Positions 56,811 to 64,000 of a stretch of DNA of 64,000 bases are shown in pieces. The position numbers and the translations under genes are program-made. The notes beneath the pieces were generated by a model. It did not search any database, was not told where the DNA came from, and was given only the letters and a program-made list of their open reading frames with translations. Source of the stretch: Oscillibacter sp. 1-3 (lineage in GTDB: Bacteria > Bacillota > Clostridia > Oscillospirales > Oscillospiraceae); the NCBI RefSeq assembly GCF_000403435.2, contig NZ_KE159711.1, positions 341,477-405,476 on the forward strand, read 5' to 3'. Numbering within the stretch: the first letter of the stretch is position 1; each line of letters begins with the position of its first letter.

Positions 56811-58448
56811 TCACACCAGCCCAACAAAACGGTAGTAGATTTTAATGTCCTGGTGTCTTTGACCGTCTATGATGGTTCGTTCTCCAACTTCAATGCGGTC
56901 AATCAGTTCTTCAATGATTTCCCGGTTCAGTTCCTGCAAGTCCAGATACTGCCGTATGGTTCCGGCCCACTGGTGGATATTGGCGATGTCCTGCTGGGCT
57001 TTTCGTTCCCCGGCTAACAGACTGTCCACGCGTTCCGATTTCTGGATGCGTTCCTGCTCGTTCTTTTGAATCAGAACCGAGAAGGAATCGCCGCTGATTG
57101 CCCCGCTCACCTTATCTTCATAAAGTTTTGCGGTTATCCCTTCCAGCTCCTCCAAACGCCGCCGCAAACGGCTGATTTCCTGTCGGCTGTCCTCCGGTTG
57201 TGCGGCGCTTGCGGATTGTATATGCTGTTTCAGCTTATCCAGTACAGCAGCTTCATCGGCTGCTACCGCTTTTCCATGCGCCCGGATTTCACTCAGCACC
57301 AGGTTTTTCAAGCTGATCTCAAAAATCCGGTGCCAGGAGCAGATGCTGTGCCCGGTAGTGGCAAACCGGGAGCAGAAATAAGAAGTATAGTGCTTGACAG
57401 TGCCATTTTTCCGGCGCTGTGTTTCGCGGGCGGCAACCAGAGGATGCCCGCAGTCCGCGCAGACCAGCTTTCCGGTAAACAGAGATGCTTGGGGCGGCGT
57501 ATTGTTAGCGGAAATCTGTTTCGCCGCCTGATTGATTTTCTGGACAGCCTCCCACAGCTCCGGCCCGATAATTGCCTCGTGCGCGCCCTCATGGGAAATC
57601 CATTCCGATTCCGGTTTCCTTATCATGGTCTTATCCTTATAGGAACGGGAACCGGTGCAATTCTGTGTGAGCGTACCGGCATAAACATCATCGTTCAGAA
57701 GGCTTCGGACGGTTGCGTAAGCCCACAACCGGGAATACTTGCAGCTGCCATTTCCGTAATGGACCGCCCAGTACCAGCGGGGAGGGAGAATCCCTTTCTC
57801 ATTCAAAGCAGCAGCGATTTTCCCATAGGCCATGCCGGACTGACGCATCTGGAATATCTGCCGCACAACAGCGGCGGATTCCCCGTCAATGACCAGCTTG
57901 TGTCTGTCCTCCTCGCTCTTGCGGTATCCGTAGGGAGCGTAGGCGGCAAGATACTGGCCGCTTTTCTTCTTGGCATGAAGCACCGACTTGACCTTGCTGG
58001 ACAGGTCCTTGAGATGGTAGTCATTCATCAGACTGCGGAAGTGCAGCATATCGGTGTTGTCCCCCTCGCTGTCCAGGCAGTCCAGAACCGATACGAACCG
58101 GCATCCGAGGGAGGGGAAAATGACATCCGTATAACGGCCCACCTCCACAAAATCCCTGCCTAAACGGGAAAGGTCCTTTACCAGAATCAGGTTAATCAGG
58201 CCATGCCTTGCGTCCTCCAGCATTTCCAAAAATCCGGGCCGCTGAAAATTGCCGCCGCTGTACCCATCGTCCTGATAGGTCTTGACCTCGATCCAGCCGT
58301 TGAGCATGACGAATTTGGAGAGGATTTCATATTGGTTCTCAATGCTCACCGATTCATCGCTGGGGATATAGCCCTTCGCTTTTGCGGAATTGGAGGCGTC
58401 ATCCACACTCAGGCGGCAGTAGATACCGACTTTATATTGCTTCGCCAT
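56811..58448 (-). CDS. Large serine recombinase A of element 4
   Basis: The 545-aa protein has catalytic Ser in YCRLS (residue 14), DLSRLGRDFVEVG, a recombinase domain, a zinc ribbon (CADCGHPLVAA with a later SICSWH) and a C-terminal coiled coil. The start at 58448 (MAKQYKVGIYCRLS) is supported by homology and a G-rich ribosome site. It overlaps the upstream recombinase gene by 17 bp, so the two are co-translated. It lies next to the left junction. Confidence 0.9.
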   Translation of the reverse strand: MAKQYKVGIYCRLSVDDASNSAKAKGYIPSDESVSIENQYEILSKFVMLNGWIEVKTYQDDGYSGGNFQRPGFLEMLEDARHGLINLILVKDLSRLGRDFVEVGRYTDVIFPSLGCRFVSVLDCLDSEGDNTDMLHFRSLMNDYHLKDLSSKVKSVLHAKKKSGQYLAAYAPYGYRKSEEDRHKLVIDGESAAVVRQIFQMRQSGMAYGKIAAALNEKGILPPRWYWAVHYGNGSCKYSRLWAYATVRSLLNDDVYAGTLTQNCTGSRSYKDKTMIRKPESEWISHEGAHEAIIGPELWEAVQKINQAAKQISANNTPPQASLFTGKLVCADCGHPLVAARETQRRKNGTVKHYTSYFCSRFATTGHSICSWHRIFEISLKNLVLSEIRAHGKAVAADEAAVLDKLKQHIQSASAAQPEDSRQEISRLRRRLEELEGITAKLYEDKVSGAISGDSFSVLIQKNEQERIQKSERVDSLLAGERKAQQDIANIHQWAGTIRQYLDLQELNREIIEELIDRIEVGERTIIDGQRHQDIKIYYRFVGLV

Positions 58449-60096
58449 AATCCTGCCCCCTTTCCTGTGCCAGCGCCCCGTCCACATTCCCGACATAGCG
58501 GTAGTAGACCTTGACCTCACAAATCCGCTGCCCGTTGACCTTCTGGGTATCGCCAACCTCGATCCGGTCTACCAGTTCAAAGAGAATGGTTTCGTCCAGT
58601 TCCGAGATTTCGGTATAGCGCCGGATAATTTCCAGCCAGCGGTCGGTATCCACCTGGTTTTCCAGGTGCGCCCGGACTTTCCTTTCCAGTTCCGGGACTG
58701 CCTCCGCCTTTTCTGCCCGTTCCGCTTCATATTTCTGCATCAGGGTCTGAAATACCGTCTGCGGGATGGAGCCGGTGCATTTGTCCTCGTAGAGATTCTG
58801 CATCAGGCGCTCCAAATCGGAAATACGGGCTAAGGAGGATTTTAATTCCTGCTCATAGGAGAAAAGCCGGGTGTGGGATTCCTTCTCCTTCAGCCGGAGA
58901 ATCTCGCCCATCAGCCGGTCCGGGTCATATTCCGCAAAGCGGGCCTTTTCCCGGATGTCCTCCAATACCAGCTGGGTCAGCACCGTTTCATAGATGGTGT
59001 GGATGGTACACGCGCCCCTTCCGCTGCGGGAGTAGTTGCCGCAGATGAAAGAGCTGTACCGTCCCGGCCTGCCATCCTTATAGGTGAATTTTTCGATGTG
59101 GTTCCGCATTTTGAAACCGCAGTCGGCGCAGTACACAAGTCCGGTGAAGATGCTCTTGCAGCCATCGGACGGGGCGCTTTTCCGCACCTTCTTTTTGCCG
59201 ATACTGGCTACGGTATCCCACAGTTCCCGCGAAATAATGGCCTCGTGGGTCCCCTCCACCCGAATCCACTCGTCCTCCGATTTATTGACGAGCTTGCGGG
59301 ATTTATAGGAGAGTGTGCCGCTTTTGCCCTGTACCATGTTCCCGATGTAGACCTCGTTGCGGACCATGTTTTTTACCGTCTGGTCGGCCCACTTGTGGTT
59401 GACCCTGCGGGGGTCGCTCTGGCCCTTGCGCTGGTAGTACAGCACACCGGGCGGCTGAATCCCTTCTTCATTGAGCGCCACCGCGATGGCGTGAAATCCC
59501 ATGCCTGATGCCCGCATCTCAAAGATACGGCGGACAACCGGCGCGGTTTCCTCGTCAATCACCAGATGGTGCTTATCCAGCGGGTCGCGCCGGTAGCCAT
59601 AGGCGGGGTAGGTTCCCATGAATTTTCCGTTTTCGGCACAGGCCCTCTTGACCGCCTTGACCTTCTTGCTGGTGTCCCGGCTGTAAAACTCATTAAATAA
59701 GTTCAAAAAGCACATGACATCGGTGCTTCCGTTGTCACTCATGGTGTCAATGCCGTTGTTCAGCGCGATGAACCGGCATCCAAGAGAGGGGAACAGGTAA
59801 TCCGTATATTGCCCAAATTCGATGTAGTTGCGGCCAAAACGGGAAAGGTCCTTCACCAGAATCACATTGATCCGCTTGGCCTTTGCGTCCTCGATTAACC
59901 GCCTGACGCCTGGGCGGTTGAAGTTCGTGCCGGAGTATCCGTCGTCGATATAGACATCGACCTCATTCCAGCCGCGCTGCCTGACATAGTTTTGAAGCAG
60001 CAATTTCTGGTTCTCAATGCTGACCGATTCCCCATCACGTTCATCGTCGTTACTTAACCGGCAGTAGATGCCCACGTTGTATGTTGTATCCATCAT
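58432..60096 (-). CDS. Large serine recombinase B of element 4
   Basis: The 554-aa protein has catalytic Ser in YCRLS (residue 15), DLSRFGRNYIEFG, DTSKKVKAVKR, a zinc ribbon (CADCGFKMRN and the later Cys) and a coiled coil. The start at 60096 has GGAGG nine bases upstream. It and recombinase A are clearly diverged, not a recent duplicate. Tandem recombinases acting jointly are known for some elements, such as CTn with paired site-specific recombinases; joint action here is inference. Confidence 0.92.
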   Translation of the reverse strand: MMDTTYNVGIYCRLSNDDERDGESVSIENQKLLLQNYVRQRGWNEVDVYIDDGYSGTNFNRPGVRRLIEDAKAKRINVILVKDLSRFGRNYIEFGQYTDYLFPSLGCRFIALNNGIDTMSDNGSTDVMCFLNLFNEFYSRDTSKKVKAVKRACAENGKFMGTYPAYGYRRDPLDKHHLVIDEETAPVVRRIFEMRASGMGFHAIAVALNEEGIQPPGVLYYQRKGQSDPRRVNHKWADQTVKNMVRNEVYIGNMVQGKSGTLSYKSRKLVNKSEDEWIRVEGTHEAIISRELWDTVASIGKKKVRKSAPSDGCKSIFTGLVYCADCGFKMRNHIEKFTYKDGRPGRYSSFICGNYSRSGRGACTIHTIYETVLTQLVLEDIREKARFAEYDPDRLMGEILRLKEKESHTRLFSYEQELKSSLARISDLERLMQNLYEDKCTGSIPQTVFQTLMQKYEAERAEKAEAVPELERKVRAHLENQVDTDRWLEIIRRYTEISELDETILFELVDRIEVGDTQKVNGQRICEVKVYYRYVGNVDGALAQERGQDYGEAI

Positions 60097-60231
60097 CTTT
60101 GTTTTACCTCCCGACCATCTCAGAATCCATACCTCGTGCGGCAAAATGGCTCCGCAGGTTTTACCCTGCATGAATATCTTACCGGAGAATCCACCGCCGC
60201 GCAATGATACGGCAGGCCGCGAGGCTTTCTG

Positions 60232-60405
60232 TTATTTGGAACCGCTGGCAGCTGGAATGGCTTCCGACATGGCGCGTCTGACTGCCAGCTGTTCCAGCGT
60301 CTTTCCCAGGTCCTTTTCTCCCGAAAAAAAGCTGGTGACGCGATAAATGGTTTTCCCGATCCGCACCTCTTTGTAGGAGCTTGTCGGGGTTGTCTGTTTG
60401 GTCAT
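60232..60405 (-). CDS. tnpW: TnpW-like small protein of element 4
   Basis: The 57-aa protein (KEVRIGKTIYRVTSFFSGEK) has the same core as the small proteins before the recombinases of elements 1 and 2. GGAGGTG precedes the start at 60405. It lies upstream of the recombinase pair on the same strand, matching the usual order. Function unknown. Confidence 0.7.
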   Translation of the reverse strand: MTKQTTPTSSYKEVRIGKTIYRVTSFFSGEKDLGKTLEQLAVRRAMSEAIPAASGSK

Positions 60406-60409
60406 AAAG

Positions 60410-60905
60410 ACGCACCTCCGTTCAAAAATTGTTTTTACTCTATGGTTAAAAAGCAGCCGTATCGAAAGATAAGGGCGGCGGTTGCCGCTGGATACCGTCC
60501 GGTACGGCTGCTGCAATTCTGTTTGGATGGTTCGTCATATTTGCCACGCCCCCTGACGATGGGGACATAACAGGCCGCTCCCGGCAGAGCTGTCATAACT
60601 CCGCAGTGCCGTTTTACTCGTGCGCCGCAGGGTTCCCCCCAAGTCTTTGGCGGGCCGTGAGGAAGTATCTTTAAGCCCCCGCACCATCATCGCGCCCGGA
60701 ACGCCATCTCCGGGTTTAAGGCTGGACGTAGATCGCTCGGATTGCCTGTCTGTCATCACCTCCTGCAAGCAACCGTCCTGGCGGCGCGCCTTTTCCGCTT
60801 CGATACGGGTTATGTACCTGTTATGCCGTATATTCAGTTGTCAAGCTGCAATGAGGGGCAAGAGGACTTGTCCCTTCAATGTGTAGGCATTGGGAAAGGC
60901 GATTT
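60410..60905. other. Stretch with no convincing gene
   Basis: About 500 bases between the TnpW-like and sigma-like genes. A 77-codon minus-strand frame (60535-60768) exists, but its GGAGGTG lies only 3 nt before the only ATG, and no domain is recognised. No strong terminator or clear repeat was found. Confidence 0.5.
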
Positions 60906-60906
60906 G

Positions 60907-61377
60907 TTAAGCCTTTTTCAAAAAAATCTTGATTTTATTTATTCGCTGTGTGATTGCACTCCGGGAACAGTTCCACAGCCTTGCGACATCGGCCTGCCGG
61001 TATCCGTCCACAATGAGCAGGGTCAGCAGTTCCAGATCGTCCTCCGGCAATTTGCAGAGCCGCCGGTACAGCAGTTCATCCTCCAGGGAGGACAGCCAGC
61101 CAAACCGCCGGGAATCCACATCGCCGGTGTCCCAGGTGCAGGACAGGGATTCAAATTTTCGGAACAGGCAGGACTGCTCGCTCTCGTCCTCACACTGTTC
61201 GCTGGGAAGGGCCTGTACGCGGTTCTGATAGGTCCGCTGGCTGCAAAACCAGGTCCAGTCATATTCCTTCATGGCCGCGATCTGCCTATCGTCCATACCG
61301 GCTGCGCGGTATTCCTGTTCCAGCCGGGTCCATTCTGCATCAAACTTCCTTTTCTCATATCCATAGTGAAATCCCAT
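60907..61377 (-). CDS. Sigma-70 region 4-like protein
   Basis: The 156-aa protein starts at 61377 (MGFHYGYEKRKFDAEW) with GGAGG upstream; the longer frame lacks one. The C-terminal helix-turn-helix is sigma region 4-like: LPEDDLELLTLLIVDGYRQA, then DVARLWNCSRSAITQRINK. Region 2 is not evident. Likely an element regulator. Confidence 0.75.
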   Translation of the reverse strand: MGFHYGYEKRKFDAEWTRLEQEYRAAGMDDRQIAAMKEYDWTWFCSQRTYQNRVQALPSEQCEDESEQSCLFRKFESLSCTWDTGDVDSRRFGWLSSLEDELLYRRLCKLPEDDLELLTLLIVDGYRQADVARLWNCSRSAITQRINKIKIFLKKA

Positions 61378-61485
61378 AGTTTTCCTCCATTTCGATTCAG
61401 GCGTGGTTGACGGGTGAATCGAATGGAGGTGGGGACCGGCAGCGGTACACATCGGGAGGTTTTCCTAAAAATCGACAATAAGAAA

Positions 61486-61514
61486 CGCCAGCTTCTCGCA
61501 ATGAGAAACTGGCG
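61486..61514 (-). terminator. Hairpin upstream of the sigma-like gene
   Basis: A 12-bp stem with one mismatch (CGCCAGCTTCTC at 61486-61497 with 61503-61514) is followed, on the minus strand, by TTTCTTATT. It lies between the possible leader frame (61594-61650) and the sigma-like gene, so it could act as an attenuator. Confidence 0.55.
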
Positions 61515-61593
61515 CAACAAAAAACACCATGATTATGCTGATTTATATGGATTGATAATACTGATAGATAACTATAATATCCCGGAGGAGGGC

Positions 61594-61650
61594 CTATGCT
61601 TTTTTTAATTGATATATGTCATAGCTATTACAAATGAATATTGCAGACAT
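61594..61650 (-). CDS. Possible 18-aa leader peptide
   Basis: GGAGG lies 8 nt before ATG at 61650, opening an 18-codon frame (MSAIFICNSYDIYQLKKA) that ends before the hairpin at 61486-61514. A short frame with a good ribosome site ahead of a terminator-like stem suggests a translated leader. Chance cannot be excluded. Confidence 0.3.
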   Translation of the reverse strand: MSAIFICNSYDIYQLKKA

Positions 61651-61715
61651 GGCGGTATCCTCCTATACACCGCCCATGCTGATTGCTGAGGGTCATCTGG
61701 AGGTCTGCTTTTTAG

Positions 61716-61755
61716 CAAAAAGAAACGGCGGCCTTGATCTACTCAAAACCGCCGT
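61716..61755 (-). terminator. Terminator after the dual-receiver gene
   Basis: On the minus strand, ACGGCGG (61749-61755) pairs with CCGCCGT (61725-61731), followed by TTCTTTTT. Confidence 0.65.
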
Positions 61756-61856
61756 ATCCGTCAATGATACAGGAAAGCGCAAGAAATCCTCTGCCCGTCA
61801 GCGGTTTTTTTCTTTTCCCCGCTGTGGAGGCAGATGTTTGGATATGTAGGCTCGTT

Positions 61857-62627
61857 TCATTCCACAAAGAACAGAACCCGCCGGGCCAGCTCCGGGATAT
61901 TTACCGGGGCGGTTATATAGTCGTTCACGCCCTCATGCCGGTATTCATATTCCGTGGCAAGGTCGTTGTTCTCGGTGAGGATAAAGAACGGCAGAAGCCG
62001 GACAGGGGGATTCTTCATTTGGAACATCCCTGCCACCCGCCGCAGCGTATGAAACAGCTCCATTGCTGTGCCATCCGGCAGTTCCAGATCGCACAAGATC
62101 AGGTCTATTTCCTCATCCTCAAAAATCCGGCACTTGGCCTCCCCAATCGAGGAAACCAGAATCAGGTCAAGGCCCTTTTGCAGCATAGCAGCCCGCAGCA
62201 CTCCGGCGCTGGTATCTTCCGCATGGACAAAGAGCAGCTTATGAAAAGTTGAATCTGGTTCGCCGGATAACTGCCGGTAGGCGTATTCCACCAGCTTATC
62301 TTGCAGCAGCAGTCCTTTCATTTTGTCCATGCACAGCGTCGCGCCCCGGCGCATAGCCTCTTGTTCGTAGTCGTCCTTGTCATAGCAGGACGCCAGAATA
62401 AAAGGCAGCTCCTTATCTGCGGCCCGCACCTCGTCCAGAAAGTCCATGCCGGAACCGTCCGGCAGGTCGAGATTACAGCAGACCACCAGCGGCATTTCCT
62501 CTTGGATGGCGGCCCGCGCTTCTTTCAGTGTACAAGCCGTTTTCACCGGGTAGCCCCGGTGCTGTAAGTATTTTTGCAGACACCATGTATAGGTGTCGCT
62601 GTCGTCGATCAGCAGTATCTTTTTCAT
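61857..62627 (-). CDS. Protein with two tandem receiver domains
   Basis: The 256-aa protein consists of two CheY-like receivers and no output domain. The first (residues 1-118) keeps the acidic pair D8-D9, but has Asn at position 52 where the phosphoacceptor Asp is expected (CCNLDLPDG). The second (residues 130-256) has Asp180 in ILCDLELPDG, but lacks a clear acidic pair. No histidine kinase is nearby. It may relay or sequester phosphate, or be a signalling adaptor. The start at 62627 precedes ILLIDDSDTY. Confidence 0.82.
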   Translation of the reverse strand: MKKILLIDDSDTYTWCLQKYLQHRGYPVKTACTLKEARAAIQEEMPLVVCCNLDLPDGSGMDFLDEVRAADKELPFILASCYDKDDYEQEAMRRGATLCMDKMKGLLLQDKLVEYAYRQLSGEPDSTFHKLLFVHAEDTSAGVLRAAMLQKGLDLILVSSIGEAKCRIFEDEEIDLILCDLELPDGTAMELFHTLRRVAGMFQMKNPPVRLLPFFILTENNDLATEYEYRHEGVNDYITAPVNIPELARRVLFFVE

Positions 62628-62813
62628 GTGTCCTCACCCCCAATATTGATTTACCACAAGCATAAACTACAAATGTTACACAAATGTCCGAGGTGCCTTT
62701 GATTTTGAAAAAAAACAGGCTGAATTGTTACAACGCTCGGACATTTCAAAAATTTTTTTGAGAAAAGACGAAAAAGGCGGAGCAGCACACGCCGCCCCGC
62801 CGATCCCATACTA

Positions 62814-64000
62814 TTATTCCATCGCCCGCATTTGTTCAATCAGAGATTGTTTTTTCTGTCTGCGGACTGTCCATACAGACAAAATCAGCTCCATTCCGAA
62901 CAATACCAGAATGAACAGACCCATTTCCAAAACCGGGAATTTGTAAGGCACTACTTTTCCGGCAAAAGCTCCTACACTAAATTTGCTGCAAGCAAAGATG
63001 GAAGCCGGAAGCCCAACGATCAGCGTCGCCAATGTTGCAAAGAATGCATAGCACAGCCCCTCGCAGATATTCATTTTACATAGCTGCTTTTGGGTCAGTC
63101 CGATGGAACGCAAAACACTGTTTTCCTGTTTTCTGGACATTTGATTAGAGAGGGTCGTGTTAATTAGGTTGATAACGCCAAAGAGGAATACCAGCCATGA
63201 AAGTACCTCCATACTGCCAAATACAAAAGAATTTATATTTTTTTCATACTCAATTACAGTGTTAATATCATCTAATGCAATATCCGTATGAGCGGATATA
63301 ATATTTTTTAATTCATCCCTCACATGATCCGCTTTTTGGGGATCACTTACAATGCTCCATGAATAATCGAAAGAGGTGATTTCCGGGTGCAGCTCATGGA
63401 ACAATGCTTCCGGTGCAAATTCCAATACACCGTCAAAGTGATGTGTTCCATGTCCATTATCCAGATTATTGTTAAACACCCCGGATATAGTAACCGGAAT
63501 GGTTGATTTCCCGGAGATAAGTTCAGCTGTTTCTCCGACACCTATATGTTCACGGTTACTTGTTGCCGAATCAATTAGGATGCTGTGTGTATCCGTCGGC
63601 ATAGTGCCCTCTATCAATGAAGCTTCAACCTTAGAATAATTTTGATCAGTCAGTATATCACACATACCACCATATTCAATTCCGTTGACGTTATAATTTA
63701 TATGAAGGCTTTGCCTTTTTGCAATCACATCGGTTACACCGTCAATAGACAAAATTTCCTGTTTGAGTTCCTCATTCAGTGGATTTCCTGCTGCCATAAC
63801 TTCTTGTTCCGTCAACTTAGAATCCAAATAAATTTTATAGTCACCGTCCGGGAAATATTGTCTTGCAAGCGCCTCTGGGGAACGCAGCAAAACAATGGAG
63901 GATACCACAAGCAGGATAATTCCACCCAAACTCAAAGACGCTATAATAGAGATTGTCTTTTTGCGGTCACGCTTAAAATTCGCAATTCCCATTGAAACAG
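62814..64000 (-). CDS. FtsX-like ABC transporter permease, N-terminus beyond window
   Basis: The visible 392+ residues form the C-terminal half of a FtsX/MacB-type permease. A membrane segment (IIASLSLGGIILLVVSSIVL) near the N-terminal edge is followed by a large extracytoplasmic domain. Three further membrane segments come near the end (MEVLSWLVFLFGVINLINT, SIFACSKFSVGAFAG region, MGLFILVLFGMELILSVW). The frame is open to the window edge, so the gene continues. This type often exports peptides or senses antimicrobials with a two-component system. It has no clear link to the recombinase cluster. Confidence 0.8.
   Translation of the reverse strand, partial: VSMGIANFKRDRKKTISIIASLSLGGIILLVVSSIVLLRSPEALARQYFPDGDYKIYLDSKLTEQEVMAAGNPLNEELKQEILSIDGVTDVIAKRQSLHINYNVNGIEYGGMCDILTDQNYSKVEASLIEGTMPTDTHSILIDSATSNREHIGVGETAELISGKSTIPVTISGVFNNNLDNGHGTHHFDGVLEFAPEALFHELHPEITSFDYSWSIVSDPQKADHVRDELKNIISAHTDIALDDINTVIEYEKNINSFVFGSMEVLSWLVFLFGVINLINTTLSNQMSRKQENSVLRSIGLTQKQLCKMNICEGLCYAFFATLATLIVGLPASIFACSKFSVGAFAGKVVPYKFPVLEMGLFILVLFGMELILSVWTVRRQKKQSLIEQMRAME

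Noticed and set aside
57066..58163. 365-codon plus-strand frame across recombinase A
   Set aside because: It lies opposite a well-supported recombinase gene and has no domains.
60535..60768. 77-codon minus-strand frame
   Set aside because: The only ATG is 3 nt from GGAGG, too close for good initiation, and no family is recognised.
61486..61514. Stem resembling the inverted repeat of the RSF1010 oriT
   Set aside because: The stem is similar, but no GTGCGCC nick sequence follows and no relaxase gene is nearby. A terminator or attenuator fits better.

Overview
The window is accessory DNA from a low-GC-phylum gut bacterium, most likely a Clostridia member (Oscillospiraceae/Lachnospiraceae type). 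This rests on Gram-positive type IV secretion genes (PcfB, VirD4, PrgI, VirB4, Maff2), Tn4451-like serine recombinases with TnpV/TnpW accessory proteins, and strong AAGGAGG ribosome sites. Almost everything belongs to one large GC-rich integrative conjugative element (ICE), neither end of which is in the window. I see no tRNA, rRNA or CRISPR array.

ICE backbone in order: a giant Cna_B-repeat adhesin (1-4462, cut by the window edge), a PAPS-reductase-like PP-loop protein, an unknown 325-aa protein, PcfB, the VirD4 coupling ATPase, a convergent small gene, Maff2, a VirB6-like membrane protein, SpoVG-like, XF1762-like, DUF3848/DUF3849, PrgI, VirB4, DUF6674, a membrane-anchored M23+NlpC/P60 wall hydrolase, a radical SAM protein, DUF4315, DUF4366, a small Cys protein, a methyltransferase-like protein, topoisomerase III, a XRE regulator, two small unknowns and a giant methylase/SNF2 helicase that is truncated.

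This backbone has been invaded repeatedly by large-serine-recombinase elements, and the junctions can be read from the split genes. Element 1 (about 9490-19465) splits maff2. It carries TetR plus a CDF-type transporter, sigma-like genes, a PNPOx-like protein, MobC/relaxase, replication genes, TnpW and a recombinase. Element 2 (about 19847-31579) splits the virB6-like gene only about 0.3 kb further along the ICE. It carries TnpV, MerR plus a MATE exporter, an orphan winged-helix regulator, a MOBQ relaxase with an RSF1010-like oriT, ParB-like and replication genes, TnpW and a recombinase. Element 3 begins at about 56190 inside the helicase gene. Its own recombinase is broken at about 56671 by element 4, which carries two tandem recombinases, a TnpW-like protein and a sigma-like factor. 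A dual-receiver protein and an ABC permease follow and run off the window; their membership in element 4 is not proven.

Functionally, elements 1 and 2 look like mobilizable satellites with their own relaxase and replication modules but no mating pore. They depend on a helper T4SS, yet here each has broken a transfer gene of the ICE it sits in. Precise excision would restore both genes, so the ICE is probably silenced for transfer in this state. The most unusual observations are the nested insertions, a tnpV gene overprinted inside the helicase frame, two genes whose best start codon is AUA, a recombinase start codon enclosed in a perfect hairpin, and a short C-terminal motif shared by five otherwise unrelated ICE proteins.
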